Of a stretch of 24,101 bases of DNA, positions 1 through 7,095 are shown piece by piece. The DNA lies in NCBI GenBank assembly GCA_007128345.1, contig SKXS01000042.1, positions 1 to 24,101 of the forward strand, given 5' to 3'. The notes beneath the pieces were generated by a model, which made no database searches, was not told where the DNA came from, and saw only the letters and a program-made list of their open reading frames with translations. The DNA is from Spirochaetia bacterium. Lineage in GTDB: Bacteria > Spirochaetota > Spirochaetia > PWKH01. How positions within the stretch are numbered: position 1 is the stretch's first letter; every line of letters starts with the position of its first letter. The position numbers and the translations under genes are program-made.

Positions 1-212
1 GGATTCCCTTCATCATCAAGAATTGGATCACCTTGTTCATCTAATTCAAATTTTTCATCAGCAGAATCAAACACATCATCATAATTAATTTTGTTAGCAA
101 TCTTATCCTTGATGTCATCAAACAAATCAAGCTGTTTCTGGAACATATCACAGCCTGAAAGGAGCACCAGAACCGCTACACACGCAACCAGTACCTTCAC
201 ATAGGTTTTCAT
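1..212 (-). CDS. Putative lipoprotein, 5' part only (runs off the left edge)
   Basis: The reverse strand opens with ATG at 212-210 and stays open to the window edge (70 complete codons). Residues 1-21 form a classic lipoprotein signal: basic start MKTYVK, a hydrophobic run, then the lipobox L18-S-G-C21. After the cysteine the chain is hydrophilic and rich in Asp and Glu (FDDIKDK, NYDDVFDS, LDEQGDP). A GGGAGA Shine-Dalgarno lies about 8 nt upstream of the ATG, which supports this start. The mature protein should be anchored to a membrane by Cys21. The acidic part matches no family I recognise, and the C-terminus is missing, so function is unknown. The coding stretch is more AT-rich than the genes to its right. 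Confidence 0.7.
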   Translation of the reverse strand, partial: MKTYVKVLVACVAVLVLLSGCDMFQKQLDLFDDIKDKIANKINYDDVFDSADEKFELDEQGDPILDDEGN

Positions 213-374
213 ACATGCATCTCCCATTTTTTATTTGCAGAATAGTCAAGCTGACCGTTCCTGTTTTTAGATTTTGAAGACAACAGGGGTGTATCAATAC
301 ATCATAATAACCTGTAGTTAGTAATACTGTTACAATTATTTTTTGTTTTTTTATCAGCTGTGGACAAGTGAAAG

Positions 375-2342
375 TTAATCGACTATCTGGATGTAGTCAC
401 GCAGATAGTCATCGGTACTCCTGGTATATTTCATGAGTGAAGCATCAGGTGTGTGCATGAATTTTCCAAATGTGGTGACCTTGTCGGGATCAATGTCTCT
501 GCTGTGGTGAGAATAGGTAGTCTGATAGAAAGCAAGGCGCTTTTCCTGCCTCACACCCTTGTTGACCAATGCATAGGCACAGGTACGAAGCAGCTTAAGT
601 TTATCCAGCAGGTCCTCATCAGAGGATACGCTCCAGACACCCAGAGTAATGGGCTGTTCCTCTTTATTGATGTCCCCCATCAGTTCACCCCGCACCAGCT
701 CATTCCTTCCTTTTTCAAGGTAGGGTACAAAATCCAGATGCTCAGCAAGTTTTCTGTCTGTAGCAAGGAAATTCCCGCTCCCAGGGTCCATAGTGAATAT
801 GATTACATTATCCAAGGCCTGCCCGTAGCTGCGGAACAGCGGTCCCCTGTATTCTCCCAGGTCAACACCCTTTTTCAGCTGATCCCACCGTGCTTTCAGC
901 TCAACCGTGATATTATACATCCAGGTACGCATCCGGGACTGCTGGCATCGATAGCCTCCAATCTCCTTCTTAAGCGCTCCCTTTTCAAGTCTGCCCATAC
1001 TGTAGGCAAGCAAGGTACGATAGATTGTACGAATATTGTGGTCATGGCTGAACTGCAGGATGAGGTCAAAAAGGAATATCTCCATTTTCCTCAGCTGCCA
1101 TATATATGAGATTACTTCAGTACGTTTTGTCGATGCGGTTATCGCAGTCGGCTCCAGGAGATCACTGAATTCATAGAATCTCCTCTCAAGCTGGGCATAC
1201 CACTTATCCATACCCGTGGCTTTGTCAAAGGTAATGCTCCAGGCTGTTCCCTTCCCATACTCACTTTCTATTTGAATCCTGTCAGTTCCAAAAGCGGAGA
1301 ATATCTGAATGGTTCCAAGGCCTTCCCCATCCTTACGGTCTTTTGTGCTTTTTCCTACAAACAGCGGCACACCCTTCGCATCAACCTCGAGCTGCGGTTT
1401 CGGTATGCCGGTCCCGCTGTCACGGATAGTCAGGCGTACCTGATCTTCCACATCTTCAAGAGAAATCTCCAGACGCCCCTTCCTTCCTGTCTCCTGTATG
1501 GAATCGAGTGAGTTGGATACAATATTTATCAGCGCCCGGCCGAAGTTCACGTAGTAACCCAGCACAATGGGACTCTGAACATCCATGGAGAGCACCAAAG
1601 TGCAGGGCACTGAAGATGCCTCTATGTAGGGAATAATACGCTCAATAATAAGATCCTTCAGGTTCACTTCGTGAATCTGATCCATGGTGTCCCTGAACTC
1701 GTTGAGGATATTGATCAGGGTTGTGGTTTCTCGGTTGATATCTTCAATGATCCTCCCTGAATTTTCCATAGAAAGCGATTCGACCATGTGGGATATCATG
1801 CGCATTGTTTTGCGGGCATCGTGCCGTGCCTTACCAATATCTTCGCTGAGCACTTGGCTGCCCGGTGTTCCCGTATCACGGCTGGCCAGTATCTTCTTTG
1901 CTGTCGCTGAGAGCAGGTAGTATATTCGGTTCCTGTACACAATCTGCTCCCCCATAGTAAATCCTTTTCTTTTAAAGAACTCTAACGTATCCGGCTGCTT
2001 TTCCCAAAGGTAGAGGTATACCTGAGCATCGATTGGTATGTGTTCTGCCAGGTGCTCAATAAACGTCCTCCCGATTCCCCGGCCCCGTCCGAACGGACTG
2101 GTGACTACCTTGTATATGTGAAAATTCTTCCGCTGTTCATCTGAATACACAAGGATGTATCCGAGAATCTCTCCCTCCTCTATCCAGACATAGCTGTGAG
2201 AGTAATCCTCAGTTATATTTGTATCTTTGACATAGGGAGACGGTATGATAAACGCATCAATGTTTAAAAGCGGGTTTCTGCGAATCCGTTTCTGAAGATC
2301 CGGCGTCAGCTGCCGAATGGCATATTCTTTCTGCACGTTCAT
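375..2342 (-). CDS. GNAT acetyltransferase - histidine-kinase-like fusion protein with an unknown C-terminal domain
   Basis: 655 residues with three regions. Residues 1-145 look like a GNAT N-acetyltransferase, with the acetyl-CoA loop RGRGIG at 86-91 followed by a helix and the FFKRKGF strand typical of the fold's end. Residues 165-375 look like a sensor-kinase core: a helix with RHDARK (H174 is the possible phospho-acceptor), an N-box with N273 and N277 (NIVSNSLDSI), a D-box DSGTGIP at 308-314 and a glycine box GEGLG at 339-343. Residues 376-655 are soluble, mixed alpha/beta, and match nothing I recognise. No membrane segment or signal peptide is visible, so the protein should be cytosolic. 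It could acetylate a small molecule or protein and couple that to phosphotransfer, but no response regulator lies nearby. The start has only a weak Shine-Dalgarno. Domain calls are firm for the ATPase, good for GNAT; the function is unknown. Confidence 0.8.
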   Translation of the reverse strand: MNVQKEYAIRQLTPDLQKRIRRNPLLNIDAFIIPSPYVKDTNITEDYSHSYVWIEEGEILGYILVYSDEQRKNFHIYKVVTSPFGRGRGIGRTFIEHLAEHIPIDAQVYLYLWEKQPDTLEFFKRKGFTMGEQIVYRNRIYYLLSATAKKILASRDTGTPGSQVLSEDIGKARHDARKTMRMISHMVESLSMENSGRIIEDINRETTTLINILNEFRDTMDQIHEVNLKDLIIERIIPYIEASSVPCTLVLSMDVQSPIVLGYYVNFGRALINIVSNSLDSIQETGRKGRLEISLEDVEDQVRLTIRDSGTGIPKPQLEVDAKGVPLFVGKSTKDRKDGEGLGTIQIFSAFGTDRIQIESEYGKGTAWSITFDKATGMDKWYAQLERRFYEFSDLLEPTAITASTKRTEVISYIWQLRKMEIFLFDLILQFSHDHNIRTIYRTLLAYSMGRLEKGALKKEIGGYRCQQSRMRTWMYNITVELKARWDQLKKGVDLGEYRGPLFRSYGQALDNVIIFTMDPGSGNFLATDRKLAEHLDFVPYLEKGRNELVRGELMGDINKEEQPITLGVWSVSSDEDLLDKLKLLRTCAYALVNKGVRQEKRLAFYQTTYSHHSRDIDPDKVTTFGKFMHTPDASLMKYTRSTDDYLRDYIQIVD

Positions 2343-2574
2343 GCACCTATTATCCCACGATTACCACGGATTTGTACAGGCAAAGCCGAAGGTCAAAGAA
2401 CATGAACTATTTTTTGCAAGCAGGCTGCAAACAGATTGCATGATTACAGCCTTTCATGTATGATGCTCGCGAGTGTATTGACCATCACGCCACCATATTC
2501 CGTTCTTTGACCCTGACGCATATGCCGCCTGATCCAGTACTCTGATACTAAAACAACACACAAGGAAGAAACAC

Positions 2575-4020
2575 ATGCACACACAATCTCAGAGCTTTGG
2601 AGGTATGGGGCTGTCAGAGACCATGCTTCAGGCAATAGCACGAAAGGGATTCAGTATGCCAAGCAGAATCCAGAGCGCTGCCATCCCTCTGCTGCTCGGC
2701 TCAAACCGAGACCTGATCGGCCAGGCAAAAACCGGCACAGGCAAGACAGCAGCGTTCGGCATACCCCTCCTGGAAGCTATTACGCACAAGAGCCGGTATC
2801 CCCAAGCACTAATTCTCGTTCCAACTAGGGAATTGGCTATACAGACTGCAGGAGAACTCGAATCACTTCAAGAAAGAGGAGAGTTATCCATTGTTCCTGT
2901 CTATGGCGGACAGCCCATCGGGCCTCAGATCAGAACCCTCAAGCGTGGATCAGATATTATCGTAGGAACACCTGGACGGGTACTTGACCATATAGCTCGG
3001 GGCACTATTGATTTCTGTAAGACAGCCCACGTGGTACTTGATGAAGCTGACGAAATGCTTGACCAGGGGTTCATCGAGGACATAGAGACAATTCTCTCTT
3101 CACTCCCGGAGGGACGGAGGACAATCCTCTTCTCGGCAACCATGCCCAAGGCGGTAGCCGCACTTGCCGAGCGGTTCATGAAGGCATACGACCATATCTC
3201 CGTTCCTGCTCATCAAAGAGATGAGGACCTCACTGAACATACATACATTGAGGTGCATGAGAAAGATAAGTTTGAAGCCCTCAGAAGGATCATCGACAGC
3301 AAACCGGATTTTTTCGGCATTGTATTTTGCAGAACTCGGATTGATACAGACCGAACAGCAAAAGACCTGCAGGCCTATGGGTATCATGCTGAAGCACTTC
3401 ATGGAGATCTGTCACAGAATCATCGTGAACAGGTGCTCAGCGCATGCAGGGCGCGCCGCACATCCATCCTCGTTGCGACTGATGTAGCTGCAAGGGGAAT
3501 AGATATCGCTGAACTGAGCCATGTCATCAACTACGCGCTCCCCCAGGATGCAAGGAGCTACATCCACCGCATAGGCAGGACAGGAAGAGCAGGAAAAACA
3601 GGCCGGGCGGTCACTTTAGTCAATCCGTATGAAACAAAACGCCTGATTACCTTCCAGCATTCGCTTAAACTGAACATTAAACGTGAGACCCTCCCGGTTG
3701 TACGGGACATAGTAGCTGTCAAGCGTATGATGCTGCAAAGCAGTATTCATCAGATTATTCATCAGCAGCGCTTTGGAGAATACCTTGATGCAGCGGCGAT
3801 GCTGACTGAAGGTCAAGATCCTTTGGCCGTCATAGCCTCGCTGCTGGCCCATACTTCACAGAAGGATCTATGCCCCTCTCATTATCGTGAACTGCGTAAA
3901 CCGAAATCAGAAAATAATGTATATGCATCAACCGGCAATCAACGCTATCCTCATAACGGCTTCAAGAAAAGGTTCAAGAAATCTGTCCGAAGCACTAGAA
4001 AATCTTCATACAGCAGGTAG
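2575..4020 (+). CDS. DEAD-box ATP-dependent RNA helicase without a DbpA-type RNA-binding domain
   Basis: 481 residues with the full motif set in order: Q motif (FSMPSRIQ, 26-33), motif I AKTGTGKT (51-58), Ia PTRELA (83-88), Ib TPGR (132-135), II DEAD (156-159), III SAT (187-189), V ATDVAARGID (301-310) and VI HRIGRTGR (331-338). It should therefore be an active ATP-dependent RNA remodeller in the cytosol, working in RNA decay or ribosome assembly. After about residue 370 there is a short helical region and then a very basic tail (KKRFKKSVRSTRKSS). The DbpA/RRM-like domain that follows the core in DbpA and CsdA is absent. The start follows AAGGA with about 9 nt spacing. The gene stands alone between a divergent neighbour and a convergent one. 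CshA/CsdA/RhlE-like is the best label; I cannot choose a symbol. Confidence 0.93.
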   Translation: MHTQSQSFGGMGLSETMLQAIARKGFSMPSRIQSAAIPLLLGSNRDLIGQAKTGTGKTAAFGIPLLEAITHKSRYPQALILVPTRELAIQTAGELESLQERGELSIVPVYGGQPIGPQIRTLKRGSDIIVGTPGRVLDHIARGTIDFCKTAHVVLDEADEMLDQGFIEDIETILSSLPEGRRTILFSATMPKAVAALAERFMKAYDHISVPAHQRDEDLTEHTYIEVHEKDKFEALRRIIDSKPDFFGIVFCRTRIDTDRTAKDLQAYGYHAEALHGDLSQNHREQVLSACRARRTSILVATDVAARGIDIAELSHVINYALPQDARSYIHRIGRTGRAGKTGRAVTLVNPYETKRLITFQHSLKLNIKRETLPVVRDIVAVKRMMLQSSIHQIIHQQRFGEYLDAAAMLTEGQDPLAVIASLLAHTSQKDLCPSHYRELRKPKSENNVYASTGNQRYPHNGFKKRFKKSVRSTRKSSYSR

Positions 4021-4034
4021 GCTGTAGACATACA

Positions 4035-4066
4035 GATGCCCCGAAGCTTCTGCGCTTTGGGGCATC
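4035..4066. terminator. Strong hairpin between convergent genes (putative bidirectional terminator)
   Basis: GATGCCCCGAAGC pairs with GCTTTGGGGCATC across a 6-nt loop: a 13-bp stem with one G-U pair. It sits 15 nt after the helicase stop. No T-run follows on either strand, so it is not a textbook intrinsic terminator, although its place between convergent genes fits that role. Confidence 0.6.
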
Positions 4067-4079
4067 GGATTTCACGACA

Positions 4080-4098
4080 CAGGCTGTACTATAGCCTG
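4080..4098. terminator. Second small hairpin at the same convergent junction
   Basis: CAGGCT and AGCCTG form a 6-bp stem with a 7-nt loop, between the larger hairpin and the kinase stop. It may add to termination of the leftward transcript or stabilise its 3' end. No T-run is visible. Confidence 0.35.
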
Positions 4099-4120
4099 GC
4101 GTACCTTCAACTGAGGCAGA

Positions 4121-5200
4121 TCACCTCTTGACCCGGGCATTACCTTCCCAGATACTCCATACCTGATCTTCATCTGCAGGCTGACCGTAATCAGTATACA
4201 TAGTAGTAGCGAGAGCGCCGGTGGCCCATCCAAACTGAACCCATTTCTCAGATTCCCAACCCTTCAGGACAGCATACAGCATCCCTCCGACAAACCCGTC
4301 ACCGCCTCCGATGCGGTCGAGGATGGTTATTTCCCTGGGTTCTACCACATACCAGTTGTCTCCTTCCGACATGAGCGCACCCCACAGGTGCATGTTCGTG
4401 CTGACAACCTCACGCATGGTGTTTGCGAACACCTTGACGTTCGGGAACGCTTTTTTTGCATTACTGATCATACCTTTGAAGCTGTCAATTTTATTGGCAA
4501 TATCTTTGCCTCCCGGATCAGGTCCTTCCAATCCCAGGCACAGCTGAAAATCTTCCTCATTGCCCACGAGAATATCTGATGCTTCGGCAATTTCCCTGAA
4601 AATCTCAGCAAGTTCCTCTTCTCGGTTCTTCCAGAAGGAAGCACGGTGATTGAGGTCAAAGGAAACTCGTGTTCCATGCTTCTTAGCTTCCCGTGCCAGC
4701 TCAAGGCAGAAGATTCCTGTATCAGGCGAGAGCGCCGCGATAAGTCCTGACATATGTACGATCTGTACGCCTTCTTTACTAAAAAGACGATCAAGGTCGA
4801 AATCTTTGATGTTTAGCGTGCGTCCGACCTCCCCTGCACGGTCATTATGGACTCGAGGACCTCGGGAACCGTACCCGCTGTCAGCCAGATTAAACTGGTG
4901 ACGGTAGCCCCATGGTCCGCCCTGAGGCACTTCCTTTCCTTCGTAATCCATATGCCTGCCGGCAAGATCATCTTTTATAAACCGGGCTATCGGACTATCT
5001 TTGACAAACGTCGTCAACACCTTAACAGGCAGCCCTAAGTACGACGATACGCTTGCAACATTCGTCTCCGCACTGGTTGCCTGGAGCATCTGCAGCCCTC
5101 CGCAGTGCATCGGCTGTCCGTTAACTGGAGTCAAACGAACCCCCATGCTGGTCGGTACAACCAGGCTGTACTTGCAATTCTTTTTCAGTTCAATACCCAT
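4121..5200 (-). CDS. kdgK: PfkB-family sugar kinase, probably 2-dehydro-3-deoxygluconokinase
   Basis: 359 residues. The PfkB signature near the C-terminus reads DRIGGGDGF (295-303), where GGGD (298-301) forms the anion hole and supplies the catalytic base D301. FDLNHR (181-186) and VGNEEDF (212-218) are typical of ribokinase-like folds, and the early GG (34-35) matches the N-terminal signature. The pattern of FDLNHR, NEEDF and DRIGGGDGF resembles KDG kinases, which phosphorylate 2-keto-3-deoxygluconate from uronate breakdown. Substrate choice within PfkB cannot be settled by eye, and no KDPG aldolase or uronate genes are in the window. A strong GGAGGAG site lies 7 nt before the ATG. The gene has its own 200-bp upstream gap with a promoter-like pair and a dyad, so it is probably transcribed and controlled alone. 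Confidence 0.8.
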   Translation of the reverse strand: MGIELKKNCKYSLVVPTSMGVRLTPVNGQPMHCGGLQMLQATSAETNVASVSSYLGLPVKVLTTFVKDSPIARFIKDDLAGRHMDYEGKEVPQGGPWGYRHQFNLADSGYGSRGPRVHNDRAGEVGRTLNIKDFDLDRLFSKEGVQIVHMSGLIAALSPDTGIFCLELAREAKKHGTRVSFDLNHRASFWKNREEELAEIFREIAEASDILVGNEEDFQLCLGLEGPDPGGKDIANKIDSFKGMISNAKKAFPNVKVFANTMREVVSTNMHLWGALMSEGDNWYVVEPREITILDRIGGGDGFVGGMLYAVLKGWESEKWVQFGWATGALATTMYTDYGQPADEDQVWSIWEGNARVKR

Positions 5201-5267
5201 TTTGTATCTCCTCCTCTCTATTTATAGTTACTATTTCTTATAGTTTTACATAGCCCGGATTTTCCTG

Positions 5268-5290
5268 CGTACATACAGTATTTCTGTACG
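5268..5290. promoter_or_regulatory. Candidate operator dyad upstream of the sugar kinase
   Basis: Arms CGTACA (5268-5273) and TGTACG (5285-5290) are perfect inverted repeats around an 11-nt centre that itself contains TACAG and CTGTA. For the leftward kinase transcript it would lie just downstream of the predicted start, a usual place for a repressor site. No regulator gene is adjacent. Confidence 0.4.
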
Positions 5291-5301
5291 AACTCTCTTT
5301 T

Positions 5302-5330
5302 AGTATCACAAAAAACCTTACTATGAGCAA
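5302..5330 (-). promoter_or_regulatory. Candidate sigma-70 promoter of the sugar kinase
   Basis: Reading leftward: -35 TTGCTC (5330-5325), 17-nt spacer, -10 GATACT (5307-5302). Both boxes are partial consensus matches. It would give a leader of about 95 nt with the dyad at 5268-5290 near the start of the RNA. Confidence 0.4.
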
Positions 5331-5400
5331 TATCCGCTTCGTTCATATCGGGGAATTATATGCCAGGTTTCTCAACTTTCTCCTCGCCCAGAGCCAAGGA

Positions 5401-7023
5401 TTAAAATAGTCCGGTAATATCACCTGCTTCATTGATGTCTATGTTCTCCGCCGCAGGATATTCCGGGAGACCGGGCATGGTCATGATGTCGCCGGTGAAT
5501 ACCACAATAAATTCGGCTCCGCCTCGCACCTTCACGTCTTTTACAGAGATCTCAAAATCGGCAGGTCTCCCTTTCACTTTTGGATTGTCCGACAGCGAAG
5601 TTTGGGTTTTAGCCATGCAGATGGGGAAGCCGCCATACCCAAGTTGTTCAAGGCGTTTAATCTTGGTTATTACGCCCTTTTCGTAGACAACCCCGCCGGC
5701 TCCGTACATCTTAGTGCAGATCGTGCTTATCTTATCGCGAATGCTCATATCCAGCGGATAGAGCGGAGCAAATGCTGACGGTTCATCGCACATCTTCACT
5801 ACTTCTTCGGCCAGATTCAGCCCGCCGTTACCGCCGGATTCCCTGAAATCAGTAATTTCTGCGGGGATTCCCTCTTCACGCAGCTGTGCCTGTATCGATT
5901 CCAGTTCAGCAGGATCATCATCTAAAAATTTATTGATGGATACAATGACAGGAACCTGATACATCCTGATGTTCTCCACATGCTTTTTGACATTGTCGAT
6001 ACCATGAAGCTTCACTGCCCGTAAAGTTACTACAATAACCACAGCTCTCGGCGCTAAGCCGGCTGTCCTGCACTTGATGTTAAAGAATTTCTCTGCCCCA
6101 AGTTCAGAAGCAAACCCCGCTTCGGTTACCAGATAGTCACTGAGCTTCAAGGCAATCTGCGTCGCAGCAATGGAATTGCACCCATGGGCGATGTTTGCAA
6201 ACGGGCCTCCATGTATGAACACCGGCACCCCCTCTATGGACTGTACAAGATTCGGATTCATAGCCTGCTTAAGCAGTGCAGCCATAGCTCCTTGGACATG
6301 CAGATCAGCAGCAGTAACAGGTTTCCTGTCGGGAGTAACCCCGACAATGATATTCCCAAGCCGTCGCTTCAAGTCATTGAGGTCACGGGCAAGGCATAAG
6401 ACTGCCATCACTTCACTTGCCGCAGTTATCTCAAATCCATCCTCCCTGGCTACGCCGTTGATTCCGTTTCCGCCAAGTCCTACGAGAATCTCACGGAGAG
6501 AACGGTCATTCATGTCCATGACCCGCTTCCACTCAACTTTTCGGGGATGGATTACGGGCTCCTTATTCTGGTGCATATGATTGTCGATCAATGCAGAGAG
6601 CAGATTATGGGCAATAGAAACCGCATGCAGATCTCCAGTGAAATGCAGATTGATCTCATCCATGGGAAGCACCTGGGAGTATCCTCCCCCGGCTGCTCCT
6701 CCCTTCACCCCCATGCATGGCCCAAGAGACGGCTCCCGAATCGCCGCCATGGGTGATGCACCTATCTGCTTCAGCGCCTGGGCAAGTCCTATGGTGTTGG
6801 TAGTTTTCCCTTCACCCATCGGTGTAGGGGTCATTGCGGTAACCAGTATCAGCTTGCCGTCTTCAGCTCCACTATGCTCCAGCTGTGCTCGCAGCTCAAG
6901 GGGCACCTTTGCTTTGTATGGTCCATACAGGTAAAGATTCTCTCTGCTGAGCCCCAGAGGTTCTGCAATTGTCTCAATTGGCTGCAGGTGCGCTTCTCGA
7001 GCAATATGTTCGTCCGACTTCAT
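5401..7023 (-). CDS. fhs: Formate-tetrahydrofolate ligase
   Basis: 540 residues, near the usual 555. It joins formate to tetrahydrofolate using ATP, giving 10-formyl-THF for purine and one-carbon metabolism in the cytosol. Visible family marks: the P-loop TPTPMGEGKTT (65-75), then REPSLGPCMGVKGGAAGGG and NLHFTGDLHA, followed by FANIAHGCNS and the AEKFFNIKCR segment. A strong GGAGG site lies about 7 nt before the ATG. The 72-bp gap from the GH65 gene holds promoter-like boxes, so the gene may be transcribed alone or also by read-through from the sugar genes. No other folate enzyme is in the window, so its use (assimilation or, in reverse, ATP from formyl-THF) cannot be told. Confidence 0.97.
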   Translation of the reverse strand: MKSDEHIAREAHLQPIETIAEPLGLSRENLYLYGPYKAKVPLELRAQLEHSGAEDGKLILVTAMTPTPMGEGKTTNTIGLAQALKQIGASPMAAIREPSLGPCMGVKGGAAGGGYSQVLPMDEINLHFTGDLHAVSIAHNLLSALIDNHMHQNKEPVIHPRKVEWKRVMDMNDRSLREILVGLGGNGINGVAREDGFEITAASEVMAVLCLARDLNDLKRRLGNIIVGVTPDRKPVTAADLHVQGAMAALLKQAMNPNLVQSIEGVPVFIHGGPFANIAHGCNSIAATQIALKLSDYLVTEAGFASELGAEKFFNIKCRTAGLAPRAVVIVVTLRAVKLHGIDNVKKHVENIRMYQVPVIVSINKFLDDDPAELESIQAQLREEGIPAEITDFRESGGNGGLNLAEEVVKMCDEPSAFAPLYPLDMSIRDKISTICTKMYGAGGVVYEKGVITKIKRLEQLGYGGFPICMAKTQTSLSDNPKVKGRPADFEISVKDVKVRGGAEFIVVFTGDIMTMPGLPEYPAAENIDINEAGDITGLF

Positions 7024-7043
7024 AGTAGTACCTCCGTAGTATC

Positions 7044-7081
7044 ATCATACACTATATTTGGAGAAAGCTAAAGGTTTCCAA
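7044..7081 (-). promoter_or_regulatory. Weak promoter-like boxes upstream of fhs
   Basis: Reading leftward, TTGGAA (7081-7076) is followed after 19 nt by TATAGT (7056-7051), with an alternative -10 TATGAT at 7049-7044. The 19-nt spacing is long, so this is tentative. A 10-bp palindrome GCAATATTGC lies just upstream at 7082-7091. Confidence 0.3.
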
Positions 7082-7095
7082 GCAATATTGCAGAA

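Noticed and set aside
453..1109. 218-residue open frame on the + strand
   Set aside because: It lies entirely antisense to the GNAT-kinase gene, has no ribosome site or family motif, and reads as a shadow frame.
2478..2512. Two TTGACC hexamers upstream of the helicase as promoters
   Set aside because: No -10 box occurs at a suitable spacing from either one.
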